Below, piece after piece: positions 17,764-27,034 of a DNA stretch of 64,000 nucleotides. The DNA comes from Endozoicomonas sp. SCSIO W0465 (GTDB taxonomy: Bacteria > Pseudomonadota > Gammaproteobacteria > Pseudomonadales > Endozoicomonadaceae). The notes under the pieces were generated by a model. The model did not search any database and was not told the DNA's origin. It worked only from the letters and a program-made list of their open reading frames with translations. Position 1 is the first letter of the stretch. Each line of letters begins with the position of its first letter. The position numbers and the translations under genes are program-made. The DNA lies in the NCBI RefSeq assembly GCF_023716865.1, contig NZ_CP092417.1:536001-600000 (forward strand). Direction: 5' to 3'.

Positions 17764-18186
17764 ATGAAAAAGACAACCTTGATAGCAACCACCCTGGTCA
17801 CTGTATTGACCGCTTCCTCAGCTTTCGCCTGGTGGGGTGACAATGGGCGAGGTGATGGCAGACACTGCTCTGAAGGCAATCGCTCAGGTCAGTTCATGAA
17901 AGGAGAGCACGACAAGCGTGGCATGATGGGCAATAACGTCAAAGAGCACATGAATCGCGAGTTCTCTGCCACTGAAATCAGAACCCTCAATGAAGCCCGA
18001 CTGATCATGCAGGGCAACCCCAATGTTAAAGTAGGCAAAGTAACCCCGACAAAAGACGGCTTTAACGTAACCATCGTGACTAAAGACAACTCTCTGGTAA
18101 AAGAGATGGGGCTGGCCAAAAATGGTATGCCATTGGAACGTTACAACATGGTCAGGGACCGGATCGCAGCCAAAGAGCAGCAATAA
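17764..18186 (+). CDS. Small exported protein divergent from a two-component system
   Basis: The 140-residue product starts with a clear signal peptide (MKKTTLIATT to SSAFA, cleavage near residue 20) and is periplasmic. The mature part opens with a Gly-, His-, Asp-rich stretch (WWGDNGRGDGRHCSEGN) and then holds a compact region with helix and strand pattern (SATEIRTLNEARLIM, KVGKVTPTKDGFNVTIV). The ATG at 17764 is preceded by GAGGA (17751-17755); a TTG at 17749 is less likely. Its divergent placement suggests regulation by the adjacent pair and perhaps a CpxP-like or metal-related accessory role, which is inference. I do not recognise a named family. Confidence 0.7.
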   Translation: MKKTTLIATTLVTVLTASSAFAWWGDNGRGDGRHCSEGNRSGQFMKGEHDKRGMMGNNVKEHMNREFSATEIRTLNEARLIMQGNPNVKVGKVTPTKDGFNVTIVTKDNSLVKEMGLAKNGMPLERYNMVRDRIAAKEQQ

Positions 18187-18231
18187 ACAGTTAACCACTT
18201 GCTCTGATAAACGCTATCAGCCTTGTTAATT

Positions 18232-18392
18232 CTTACATGGAAAGTGGTAAGAATCCGTTAACCAATACCCCTTTGGACTGGTCAAGCGTTGTACGGCTCT
18301 TGGCAGAAGATCTTGGCAGAAGAAGTTCAACGACAGTGGCAGACTTACTTTGAAACCCGGGTATCCGAAGGGAACCAAAGCCAAATAAAGAT
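18232..18392 (+). pseudogene. Degraded 3' end of an LRR-NEL-U-box family gene
   Basis: The plus strand reads YMESGKNPLTNTPLDWSSVVRLL, nearly the same as the last residues of the eight intact copies, but nothing of the gene remains upstream of 18232. The downstream part (to about 18392) also matches the sequence after the intact genes at 26817 and 35206, including a ccaaagccaaataaa segment. It marks the former edge of the array, or an extra copy deleted when the RING gene arrived. Confidence 0.8.
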
Positions 18393-18430
18393 GCTCTAAC
18401 CTCCATTAAAGTAATAAATGCGAGAGATTT

Positions 18431-19096
18431 ATGAACGTTAATGGTGTTGCATGTCCAATATGTTATGACGTAAAAAATTGCGAAATTATCGAACTAACAT
18501 GTGGACATACTTTTGGCAGATCATGTATGCAGACATGGATAGAGACTTCTGACCAAAAGCGGTGTCTTATGTGCTCACAACAATTAACTGATGGTGATTT
18601 GCAGAGGATAAACCATACCCCATTATATGAGCGTATAGTTAATATTTCGACAACAGCTTTTGCCATTTTCAGACCAACTTTCTATCGTGTTGCTCGTGAC
18701 TTTCTTAATGAAATCTTACCTTTATGCACTTTTTGTAGCTTGGCTGTTCCCGCGGTTGTTCTCTCGGGTATTACCGAGGGAACTGTCAAGCTTTTGCCCC
18801 TTGGGAATGCTCTGGAGATCATCAAAGGTTTAGCTGTCTTTGACGGGACAGTCGCTGCGGCCTTAACTCTCGGTTCTGCCGTTGGAGCTCTCGGGGCTGC
18901 TTGTGAAGTTGCTGATTATTTCGGAGTTGCTGTCGCGTTTGCTTCTGGGGCTTTAGCCGGGGCTTATTCCTATGACGTATTTGTCGACGCAAATGACTCT
19001 GCCTCCTCAGTTCGCAACGTCTATATTTCTGTCATGGGTGGCCTCGCATGTATCCCTTGTCATATCGCATACAATATAGAACTGGACAACCTTTAA
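18431..19096 (+). CDS. RING-finger-like membrane protein with one zinc ligand missing
   Basis: The 221-residue product opens with a RING pattern: Cys8-x2-Cys11, Cys24-x-His26, Cys32, then Cys45-x2-Cys48. The ligand expected three residues after His26 (normally Cys in a CGHTFC motif) is Gly29, so the second zinc site is short of a ligand. Residues about 95-175 are strongly hydrophobic with Gly/Ala-rich stretches, probably two or three membrane segments. RING domains are eukaryotic E3 ligase modules and in bacteria usually mark injected effectors; this one would be placed in a host membrane. It lies between a broken LRR-NEL gene end and the intact array. Base composition is more AT-rich at the 5' end than in the hydrophobic part. 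Confidence 0.7.
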   Translation: MNVNGVACPICYDVKNCEIIELTCGHTFGRSCMQTWIETSDQKRCLMCSQQLTDGDLQRINHTPLYERIVNISTTAFAIFRPTFYRVARDFLNEILPLCTFCSLAVPAVVLSGITEGTVKLLPLGNALEIIKGLAVFDGTVAAALTLGSAVGALGAACEVADYFGVAVAFASGALAGAYSYDVFVDANDSASSVRNVYISVMGGLACIPCHIAYNIELDNL

Positions 19097-19245
19097 ACAG
19101 GCTTGGCAGGGCATATAGTTATTTTTCGGAGTTCATGAGTCAGTACTATGTCAACTATGTTGGCACAGGGGGATGGTGAAAACCTATCCACCAAAATGTC
19201 GTCAAACATTATATTCAAGACTTTATTTATAGAAATAATGAAGTA

Positions 19246-20769
19246 ATGAACCTAAGACCTCTTTCACCGGGATCTTCTCCCTTGGCAGTACCATCATCAA
19301 CTGTTGATGATAACGATGTAGACGGTCAAAATCATATCCCGCAATCTCGAGCAGTCTCTTGCTCATCAGAAATCAAATCATTGGTAGATCGTTCTGCCAT
19401 TGAGACAAAAAAGATTATACAAAGTAAATTGATAGACCTGATTGCACAACAGAGTTTTTCTAATGATGTTCATTACCAAGTCGAAGGCGACCTTTTGCTT
19501 GCCCGATACTCCCGCCTGACGACCCTGCCCGAGAACCTCTCCGTGAGGGGCAACCTTCATCTTTTTTATTGCACCGACCTGACGGTACTACCCGAGAACC
19601 TCTCCGTAGGGGGACACCTTGAGCTTGTACGTTGCTATAGCCTGACGGCCCTGCCAGAAAACCTCTCCGTGGGAGGTGACCTTAATCTTAGTAATTGCAC
19701 CAGCCTGACGGCCCTGCCTAACTGGATTACAACGATTGGACAAACTTCTCAGGGTAGAACCCGCAATATCCATCTTGAGAATACCGGACTGTCAGATACC
19801 TTGATTGACCGTCTGCGCACCACCAGGTCGCCTGGTATTCAGTTTCATTTTTCCAGAAATGCAAGGCAGCCTGAAAAGCTGTTTTCAAACATGGAACGAG
19901 GCTTTGCCTTCTGGCGTATGTTGGCGTCATCCGACCTGGAAATACCAGAACTTGACCTCCGGCATGACCAGGCTGCTGACCTTGTTCGCTATCTGAGTCG
20001 ACTGACCAGCACTGCAGACTACCAGAACCAGGTATCCCGCCCTGTACTGGCCCATCGGGTGATGGCACTTATGTCGTTACTTGCCGATGACCGGGTTCGG
20101 GAGGATGCTCTGCGACACATAAACCAGGCTCTCAGTTCCTGTGATGACCGGATCATCCTGGCTCTGGATGATCTGGAAACGTTGCAATTACGCCATTCGG
20201 CGGAAACACTGGCCCTGGAAAACCGTGATCCTCGCGAATTAAGGGCATTAGGCCTGAAAATGATGCGCCTGGATGAGGTAAAACGAATTGCCCGTGACCA
20301 TATGAAGAAACTGAGCTGGGTGGACGAAATTGAAGTAGAGCTGGCTTTTCAGATTGGTGTACGCCAGCGAAAACTGGACCTGCCCGGTTCAACTCGGCAT
20401 ATGTTATTTAGAGGGTGCGCCTATGTGTCGGATCAGGATATTGCCAACGCTGTTAAGCAAGTGAATACCCAATGTTCCGGGGCTGAACTTGAAGCCTATC
20501 TCGAACAGTGGGCACCCTGGCAAAAATTTCAACGCCTGCAAGCCGTACCGTCTTTTGACCAACTGCCACCAAAAACCGTAGCCAGCATTGATAACTGTGT
20601 TATATGTACAGAAAAAACCGGTGAAATGGTTGCACTGGGCGATACCCATCTGGATTACAACACCCTGGTTAAGGCTTACATGGAAAATGGAAAGAATCCG
20701 TTAACCAATACCCCTTTGGACTGGTCAAGCGTTGTTCGGCTCTTGAAGGAAGATATGACCGGGATCTGA
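19246..20769 (+). CDS. LRR-NEL-U-box-like putative E3 ubiquitin ligase, copy 1
   Basis: First of eight paralogues, 507 residues. Residues 1-75 are Ser-rich and disordered, as in type III effector signals. About 79-162 hold four 21-residue LRRs (pattern L-x-L-x-x-C-x-x-LTxLPxxLSVxGx). The region after the LRR end cap matches the NEL domain of IpaH/SspH/SlrP effectors: SSCDDR with the expected catalytic Cys299, MMRLDEVKRIARDHMK, SWVDEIEVELAFQ and EQWAPWQKF. NEL ligases form a thioester with ubiquitin on that Cys. The usual helical C-terminus is replaced by about 60 residues with Cys451-x2-Cys454, HLDYNTLVKAYMENG and NPLTNTPLDW, resembling a U-box. N-terminus (MNLRPLSPGSS) differs slightly from the other copies. 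Confidence 0.85.
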   Translation: MNLRPLSPGSSPLAVPSSTVDDNDVDGQNHIPQSRAVSCSSEIKSLVDRSAIETKKIIQSKLIDLIAQQSFSNDVHYQVEGDLLLARYSRLTTLPENLSVRGNLHLFYCTDLTVLPENLSVGGHLELVRCYSLTALPENLSVGGDLNLSNCTSLTALPNWITTIGQTSQGRTRNIHLENTGLSDTLIDRLRTTRSPGIQFHFSRNARQPEKLFSNMERGFAFWRMLASSDLEIPELDLRHDQAADLVRYLSRLTSTADYQNQVSRPVLAHRVMALMSLLADDRVREDALRHINQALSSCDDRIILALDDLETLQLRHSAETLALENRDPRELRALGLKMMRLDEVKRIARDHMKKLSWVDEIEVELAFQIGVRQRKLDLPGSTRHMLFRGCAYVSDQDIANAVKQVNTQCSGAELEAYLEQWAPWQKFQRLQAVPSFDQLPPKTVASIDNCVICTEKTGEMVALGDTHLDYNTLVKAYMENGKNPLTNTPLDWSSVVRLLKEDMTGI

Positions 20770-20924
20770 AACCATTTCACCAAGACAGCGACAGGGCAAT
20801 ATGAGCAATAACTTACTTTTCATTACTCTATAAACGAAATCCGGAGGGAAAGGAATTTATCCATTAATATGTTGTCCAACATCAACATCCAGGTTCTATT
20901 CAAAATAATAATGGTAATGGAACA

Positions 20925-22823
20925 ATGAATATCAGATCTTTTTCTGCAGGATCTTCACCCTTGGCAGTACCATCATCAAATGTTAATGGTAGCGATGTCG
21001 ATAATCAAAATCATACTCCGCAGTCTCGAGAATCCCCTCACTCATCAGAAATTAAATCATTAGTAGATCGTTCGGCTATTTTGACAGAAATGATTACACC
21101 GGATGTAATGAAAGCACGGATTTTACAACAGGATTTTTCCAATGATGTTCATTACCAGGTCAAAGGCAACCTTAACCTTTGCGGTTGCACCAGCCTGACG
21201 ACCCTGCCTGACAACCTTTTCGTTGAGGGCAACCTTCATCTCTCCAATTGTACCAGCCTGACGACCCTGCCTGACAACCTCTCCGTTGAGGGCTCCATTT
21301 ATCTCTGCTATTCCAGCCTTACAACCCTGCCCAATAGCCTCTCCTTGGGGGGTGATCTTCGTCTTTCCGGTTGCACATCTCTGACGGCCCTGCCCGATAA
21401 TCTTTCTGTGGGGGGAGACCTTTATCTTATCAGTTGCACCAGCCTGACAGAGCTACCAGACAACCTATCCGTGGGGGGTGACATTAATCTTACCGGTTGC
21501 ACCAGCCTTACAACCGTGCCCAATAACTTCTCCGTGGGGGGCAAACTTTATCTTTACGGTTGCACCAGCCTTACAACCCTGCCCAATGGCCTCTCCGTGA
21601 AGGGTTATCTTGGTCTTTCCGGTTGCATCTGTCTGACGGCCCTGCCCGATAATCTTTCTGTGGAGGGCAACCTTTATCTTATCGGTTGCACCAGCCTGAC
21701 GGAGCTACCAGACAACCTATCCGTGGGGGGTGACATTACTCTTACCGGTTGCACCAGCCTTACAACCCTGCCTGACTGGATTACCAGGATTGGACGAACC
21801 TCTCAGGGTACAATCCGCTCTGTCTATCTTGACAATACAGGTCTGTCAGATTCCTTGATTGACCGTCTGCGCACCACCACGGCGGCTGGTATTCAGTTTC
21901 ATTTTTCCAGAAGTGCATGGCAGTCCGAACAACAGTTTTTAAACATGGAGCAAGGCTTTGCTTTCTGGCGTGATTTGGCTTCATCCGAGCTGGAAATGCC
22001 AGAACTCGACCTCCGGCATGACCAGGCGACTGAACTTGTTCATTACCTGAGTCGACTGACCAGCACTGCAGACTACCAGAACCGGGTATCCCGCCCTGTA
22101 CTGGCCCAGCGGGTGATGGCGCTTATGTCGTTACTTGCTGATGACCGGGCTCGGGAAGATGCTCTGCGACACATAAACGAAGCTCTCAGTTCCTGTGATG
22201 ACCGGATCATCCTGGCTCTGGATGATCTGGAAACGTTGCAATTACGCCATTCGGCGGAAACACTGGCCCTGGAAAACCGTGATCTTGGCGAATTAAGAGC
22301 ATTAGGCCTGAAAATGATGCGCCTGGATGAGGTGAAACGAATTGCCCGTGACCATATGAAGAGCCTGAGCTGGGTAGATGAAGTTGAAGTAGTGCTGGCT
22401 TTTCAGATTGGTGTACGCCAGAAGAAACTGGATCTGCCCGGTTCAACTCAGCATATGTTATTTAGAGGGTGCGCCTATGTGTCGGATCAGGATATCGCCA
22501 ATGCTGTTCAGCAAGTGAATGCCCATTGTTCCGGGGCTGAACTTGAAGCCTATCTCGAACAGTGGGCACCCTGGCAAAAATTTCAGCGCCTGCAAGCCGT
22601 ACCGTCTTTTGACCAACTGCCACCAAAAACCGTAGCCCGTATTGATCACTGTATAATATGTACAGAAAAAACCGGTGAAATGGTTGCACTGGGCGATACC
22701 CATCTGGATTACAACACCCTGGTTAAGGCTTACATGAAAAATGGAAAGAATCCGTTAACCAATACCCCTTTGGACTGGTCAAGCGTTGTACGGCTCTTGA
22801 AGGAAGATATGACCGGGATCTGA
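20925..22823 (+). CDS. LRR-NEL-U-box-like putative E3 ubiquitin ligase, copy 2
   Basis: 632 residues with ten LRRs (about residues 78-300). The NEL Cys is Cys424 (SSCDDR) and the tail CxxC is Cys576/Cys579. N-terminus is of the MNIRSF type. In the NEL part it carries SLSWVDEVEVVLAFQ, which groups it with copies 5, 6 and 7 there, while its last residues (KEDMTGI) match copies 1, 4 and 5. The gene follows copy 1 by 155 bp with the shared leader (GGAGGGAAAGGAATTTATCC). The spacer after it is interrupted by an IS66-type element. Confidence 0.85.
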   Translation: MNIRSFSAGSSPLAVPSSNVNGSDVDNQNHTPQSRESPHSSEIKSLVDRSAILTEMITPDVMKARILQQDFSNDVHYQVKGNLNLCGCTSLTTLPDNLFVEGNLHLSNCTSLTTLPDNLSVEGSIYLCYSSLTTLPNSLSLGGDLRLSGCTSLTALPDNLSVGGDLYLISCTSLTELPDNLSVGGDINLTGCTSLTTVPNNFSVGGKLYLYGCTSLTTLPNGLSVKGYLGLSGCICLTALPDNLSVEGNLYLIGCTSLTELPDNLSVGGDITLTGCTSLTTLPDWITRIGRTSQGTIRSVYLDNTGLSDSLIDRLRTTTAAGIQFHFSRSAWQSEQQFLNMEQGFAFWRDLASSELEMPELDLRHDQATELVHYLSRLTSTADYQNRVSRPVLAQRVMALMSLLADDRAREDALRHINEALSSCDDRIILALDDLETLQLRHSAETLALENRDLGELRALGLKMMRLDEVKRIARDHMKSLSWVDEVEVVLAFQIGVRQKKLDLPGSTQHMLFRGCAYVSDQDIANAVQQVNAHCSGAELEAYLEQWAPWQKFQRLQAVPSFDQLPPKTVARIDHCIICTEKTGEMVALGDTHLDYNTLVKAYMKNGKNPLTNTPLDWSSVVRLLKEDMTGI

Positions 22824-22877
22824 AACCATTTCACCAAGACAGCGACAGGGCAATATGAGCAATAACTTACTTTTCAT

Positions 22878-24604
22878 GTAATTTCTCAAAAACTGCTGGC
22901 AGCACCACACGGAAGATGACGTGAAGCCTCCTCAATCAGGTTACTCAATCTCGGAAATAACCCATCGCCCATTAGTCGGCTTTTCAGATAATCCCAAAAA
23001 GAGAGACCATACAGGCGACACGTTTTTTTCAGGCTGGCAAAGGTGTCGCGACATTGCCGCCCCAAATCGCTTCGCGTCCCACTACTGATCTTTCGTCGTT
23101 TAACATATTCTCGTATCTGACTCTCGCTCAGGTTGTTGTGCAGCGGTAAGCTCGGGTCATCCAGAACCAGTAATAGCTCTTCCTTGATTACAGCCAACCC
23201 TGACAGAGCATCCTGAAGAAGCCCACTGCACGTTTGGGTTTGGATCAGCGCCTGGAACCCCTGTCGTACTTTTATTGCCTTTTTTTCAGTTGGCTCTGTC
23301 TTGAAGTCTTTAAGGTCATCGTAAATGGCCCAGAACCATGTCCGAAGCCATTTCTGAGCCATGGCCTGCTGATCATTGACCGGATGAACTTTTGCCAGCC
23401 CTCGCTCTGCATGTATCCAGCACTGGCTGTGTTTGAAAACGTCGAACTGCCTTGCCCCATCACTGAAGGTGGTAAGATGTCCTGCTCCATGCTGTATCAG
23501 GCTGCCATAAATCATGGCTTCACTGGCCTGCTGGCGCCGTCTACCAGTTAGTCTCAGGTCTTTCATACATTCTTCCCAGGCTTCATGGCTCAGGAAGGTG
23601 ACGCCTCTGTATGGATTAAGAACGCGTAGCCACTTTTTGGGGTAATCCAGTTTTTCCAGATAGATCAAGGCATCGTCGGTGAACGTGTAAGTTGACCATG
23701 GGCGGTGCAGTAGGCTTACGAAATTTTCCCGGCTTTTGCTGTCTGTGCTCTCGAACCAGGCAAAGGACTCGTTATTGATGATGGTGCAGTAACCGTTCTT
23801 CACCTTATGCCTTGTTCCCGTGTCGTCTGTCTGGATATAACTTGAACAGCGAATACCTGTAGTCAACAGCTCATCTTTCTCAGCATGGAACTGCTCGTGT
23901 CCTTTCGTCAGAAGCTGGCTGAGTTCCCCGCTGGAAATAGAGATTCCAATGTCCCATAGCCAGTCCAGCAGTTCTGGCTGGGTAACGGAGCAACCATGAT
24001 ACTGGTGCAGAACGTAGGCCTGCAGCATTGGCCCGTAATGATGTCCATGAAGGCTGGCTGGCGGTTTGGCCGTAATGGTTTGTCCATCGGGTGTCACCCA
24101 TTGCTCTAAAAGATATTCAATACTGGATGTTTGTATTGTCAGTTCCTGAACATGAAAAGGGGTGGTTCCATTCCTGATTGATCCCTCCGGAACATCAGTG
24201 GCAGCAATGGGTATGGATTTTTCCGCCGATGGCTTTCGGGGCTGTTTACGCTGCTTTCTGGTTTTCTCGTTGGGCTTCTTAACCTTCTGCTTTGACGAGG
24301 TGTCTGGGCTGGCTCCATCGTTACCCTCAGGAGCGGATGGATCTCCATCAGGGCTGCCGGTGTCATCATCGGGAGGTTTGGTGTTTGGTTTGATGTCAGG
24401 CTTTGCGGGCAGTTTTTTTAGACGACGAATCTCTGCTTCAAGCAATTCTATCTGCTCTTTGAGCTGAATGATCTGCTCTTGCTGCTGAGTGATGAATCTC
24501 AGTAGATCTTCAGGTTGTAACTGCTGGTGTTCTAGAAAAGCCATGGTGAGAGGATAGACGACTGACCGAAATTATCCTGCTTCCAGCACTTTTTGAGAAA
24601 TTAC
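22878..24604 (-). mobile_element. IS66-family element, single-ORF type, with target duplication
   Basis: 1727 bp. Terminal inverted repeats of 27 bp with two mismatches (22878-22904 and 24578-24604) begin with GTAA, the usual IS66-family tip. The 8-bp direct repeat CTTTTCAT flanks it (22870-22877 and 24605-24612), also typical of IS66. Only a tnpC-type gene is present, with no tnpA or tnpB, as in the ISBst12 subgroup. It is inserted in the conserved leader between copies 2 and 3 of the LRR-NEL array; removing it restores the spacer sequence seen elsewhere in the array. Confidence 0.9.
22886..24544 (-). CDS. IS66-family transposase (TnpC)
   Basis: 552 residues filling almost the whole element. 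An N-terminal coiled coil (about residues 15-50, QQQEQIIQLKEQIELLEAEI) leads to a long polar Pro/Lys-rich linker (50-125), then the catalytic region with YIQTDDTGTRHKV, a second acidic region, and the C-terminal motif LPLHNNLSESQIREYVKRRK that carries the last acidic residue of the DDE set and the conserved N-x-x-E-x-x-IR pattern. It starts at an ATG 60 bp inside the right end. No frameshift or stop is visible, so it is probably active. Confidence 0.9.
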   Translation of the reverse strand: MAFLEHQQLQPEDLLRFITQQQEQIIQLKEQIELLEAEIRRLKKLPAKPDIKPNTKPPDDDTGSPDGDPSAPEGNDGASPDTSSKQKVKKPNEKTRKQRKQPRKPSAEKSIPIAATDVPEGSIRNGTTPFHVQELTIQTSSIEYLLEQWVTPDGQTITAKPPASLHGHHYGPMLQAYVLHQYHGCSVTQPELLDWLWDIGISISSGELSQLLTKGHEQFHAEKDELLTTGIRCSSYIQTDDTGTRHKVKNGYCTIINNESFAWFESTDSKSRENFVSLLHRPWSTYTFTDDALIYLEKLDYPKKWLRVLNPYRGVTFLSHEAWEECMKDLRLTGRRRQQASEAMIYGSLIQHGAGHLTTFSDGARQFDVFKHSQCWIHAERGLAKVHPVNDQQAMAQKWLRTWFWAIYDDLKDFKTEPTEKKAIKVRQGFQALIQTQTCSGLLQDALSGLAVIKEELLLVLDDPSLPLHNNLSESQIREYVKRRKISSGTRSDLGRQCRDTFASLKKTCRLYGLSFWDYLKSRLMGDGLFPRLSNLIEEASRHLPCGAASSF

Positions 24605-24714
24605 CTTTTCATTACTCCTTAAACGAAATTCGGAGGGAAAGGAATTTATCCATTAAAAATGTTGTCCAAAATCACCTGCGGGGTTCTACTCACAATAATA
24701 ATGGTAATGGAACA

Positions 24715-26817
24715 ATGAACATCAGATCTTTTTCTTCAGAATCTTCACCCTTGGCAGTACCATCATCAAATGTTAATGGTAACGGTGTAGATAATCAAAA
24801 TCTTACTCCGCAGTCTCGAGAAGCCCCTCACTCATCAGAAATTAAATCATTAGTAGATCGTTCGGCTATGTTGACAGAAATGATTACACCGAATGAAATG
24901 AAAGCACGGATTTTACAACAGGATTTTTCTAATGATGTTCATTACCAAGTCAAAGGCAACCTTGATCTTTCCGGTTACACCAGCCTGACGACCCTGCCTG
25001 ACAACCTCTTCGTTGAGGGCAACATTCATCTTTCCAATTGCACCAGCCTTACAACTCTGCCCAATAACTTCTCCGTGGGGGGTGACCTTTATCTTTTCGG
25101 TTGCACCAGACTGACTATCCTGTCTGACAACCTCTTTGTTGAAGGTAGCATTAATCTCCCCAATTGCACCAGCCTTACAACCCTGCCCAATAACCTCTAC
25201 GTGAGGGGCTACCTTGATCTTTCCGGTTGCACCTGTCTGACGGCCCTGCCCGAGAACTTCTCCGTGGGAGGCAGCCTTTATCTGAACTATTGCATCGGTC
25301 TGACGACCCTACCCGATAATCTTTTTGTGGGGGAGGACCTTTTTCTTAGATATTGCACCGGCCTGACGGACCTGCCTCTGCCTGACAACCTCTTCGTTGC
25401 AGGCATCATTGATCTTTCCCATTGCACCAGCCTTACAACCGTGACCAATAACTTCTCCGTGGGGGGCAAGGGCAACCTTTATCTTACCGGTTGCACCAGC
25501 CTGACGACCCTGCCTGACAACCTCTTCGTTGAAGGCTTCATTAATCTCTGCAGTTGCACCAGCCTTACGACCCTGCCCAATAGCCTCTCCGTGAGGGGTT
25601 ATCTTGGCCTTTCCGGTTGCACATGTCTGACGGCCCTCCCCGATAATCTTTCTGTGGGGAATGGCCTTTATCTTGTCGGTTGCACCAGCCTGACGGAGCT
25701 ACCAGACAACCCATCCCTGGGGGGTGACATTAATCTTACCGGTTGCACCAGCCTTACAACCCTGCCTGACTGGATTACCAGGATTGGACGAACCTCTCAG
25801 GGTTTAATCCGCCATGTCTTTCTTGACAATACAGGTCTGTCAGATACCTTGATTGACCGTCTGCGCACCACCAGGCCACCTGGTATTCAGTTTCATTTTT
25901 CCAGAAATACAGGGCAGCCTGAACAACAGTTTTCAAGCATGGAACAAGGCTTTGTCTTCTGGCGTAAGTTGGCTTCATCCGACCTGGAAATGCCAGAACT
26001 TGATCTCCGCCATGACCAGACGACAGAATTTGTTAGTTTCCTGAGTCGACTGACCAGCACTGCGGACTACCAGAACAGGGTAACCCGCCCTGTATTGGCC
26101 CAGCGGGTGATGGCACTTATGTCGTTACTTACCGTGAATGAACGGGTTCGGGAAGATGCTCTGCGACACATAAACCAAGCCCTCAGTTCCTGTGATGACC
26201 GGATTATCCTGGCTCTGGATGATCTGGAAACGTTGCAATTACGCCATTCGGCGGAAACACTGGCCCTGGAAAACCGTGATCCTGGCGAATTAAGGGCATT
26301 AGGCCTGAAAATGATGCGCCTGGATGAGGTGAAACGAATTGCCCGTGACCATATGAAGACCCTGACTTGGGTGGATGAAATTGAAGTAGAGCTGGCTTTT
26401 CAGATTGGTGTACGCCAGAAGAAACTGGACCTGCCCGGTTCAACTCGGCATATGTTATTTAGAGGGTGCGCCTATGTGTCGGATCAGGATATTGCCAACG
26501 CTGTTCAGCAAGTGAATACCCATTGTTCCGGGGCTGAACTTGAAGCCTATCTCGAACAGTGGGCACCCTGGCAAAAATTTCAGCGCTTGCAAGCCGTACC
26601 GTTTTTTGACCAACTGCCACCAAAAACCGTAGCCCGTATTGATAACTGCATTATATGTACAGAAAAAACCGGTGAAATGGTTGCACTGGCTGATACCCAT
26701 CTGGATTACAACACCCTGGTTAAGGCTTACATGGAAAATGGTAAGAATCCGTTAACCAATACCCCTTTGGACTGGTCAAGCGTTTTTCGGCTTCTGGAGG
26801 AAAAAGAAAGTCAATGA
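24715..26817 (+). CDS. LRR-NEL-U-box-like putative E3 ubiquitin ligase, copy 3
   Basis: 700 residues with thirteen LRRs (about residues 78-370). NEL Cys493; tail CxxC at Cys645/Cys648. The leader and first two thirds are almost identical to copy 5, differing by an inserted Leu-Pro in one repeat (DLPLPDNLF against DLPDNLF) and a few single changes. The end (FFDQLPPK, ALADTHL, SSVFRLLEEKESQ) is instead that of copy 7. This makes copy 3 a mosaic. The 5' leader lies immediately beside the inserted IS66-type element, which could alter its transcription. Confidence 0.85.
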   Translation: MNIRSFSSESSPLAVPSSNVNGNGVDNQNLTPQSREAPHSSEIKSLVDRSAMLTEMITPNEMKARILQQDFSNDVHYQVKGNLDLSGYTSLTTLPDNLFVEGNIHLSNCTSLTTLPNNFSVGGDLYLFGCTRLTILSDNLFVEGSINLPNCTSLTTLPNNLYVRGYLDLSGCTCLTALPENFSVGGSLYLNYCIGLTTLPDNLFVGEDLFLRYCTGLTDLPLPDNLFVAGIIDLSHCTSLTTVTNNFSVGGKGNLYLTGCTSLTTLPDNLFVEGFINLCSCTSLTTLPNSLSVRGYLGLSGCTCLTALPDNLSVGNGLYLVGCTSLTELPDNPSLGGDINLTGCTSLTTLPDWITRIGRTSQGLIRHVFLDNTGLSDTLIDRLRTTRPPGIQFHFSRNTGQPEQQFSSMEQGFVFWRKLASSDLEMPELDLRHDQTTEFVSFLSRLTSTADYQNRVTRPVLAQRVMALMSLLTVNERVREDALRHINQALSSCDDRIILALDDLETLQLRHSAETLALENRDPGELRALGLKMMRLDEVKRIARDHMKTLTWVDEIEVELAFQIGVRQKKLDLPGSTRHMLFRGCAYVSDQDIANAVQQVNTHCSGAELEAYLEQWAPWQKFQRLQAVPFFDQLPPKTVARIDNCIICTEKTGEMVALADTHLDYNTLVKAYMENGKNPLTNTPLDWSSVFRLLEEKESQ

Positions 26818-27034
26818 TAGTGGCAGACGCGCCATCTAAGTTCCATGCCCCTTAATATCTGAGTTCAATGGAAACCAAAGCCAAATAAAAAAGAAAAATC
26901 TGCTTCCGCACACCTATTAGAAAAGTATTTTCAAAAACTTACTTTTCATTACTCTATAAATAAAATCCGGAGGTAGGGGAATTTATCCATTAAGAGGTAG
27001 GGGAATTTATCCATCAAAATGTTGTCATAATTGT
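26818..27034. repeat. Spacer between copies 3 and 4, duplicated at 35207-35423
   Basis: This 217-bp spacer is essentially the same as the one between copies 7 and 8, including a doubled AGAGGTAGGGGAATTTATCC-like leader segment. Together with the flanking gene ends it shows that a block running from the 3' end of one gene into the 5' end of the next was duplicated as a unit. Confidence 0.8.

Noticed and set aside
20153..20649. Recurring antisense frames of 79 and 81 codons in every LRR-NEL copy
   Set aside because: They recur only because the sense sequence is conserved among paralogues; they lack ribosome-binding sites and read as shadows of the NEL coding region.
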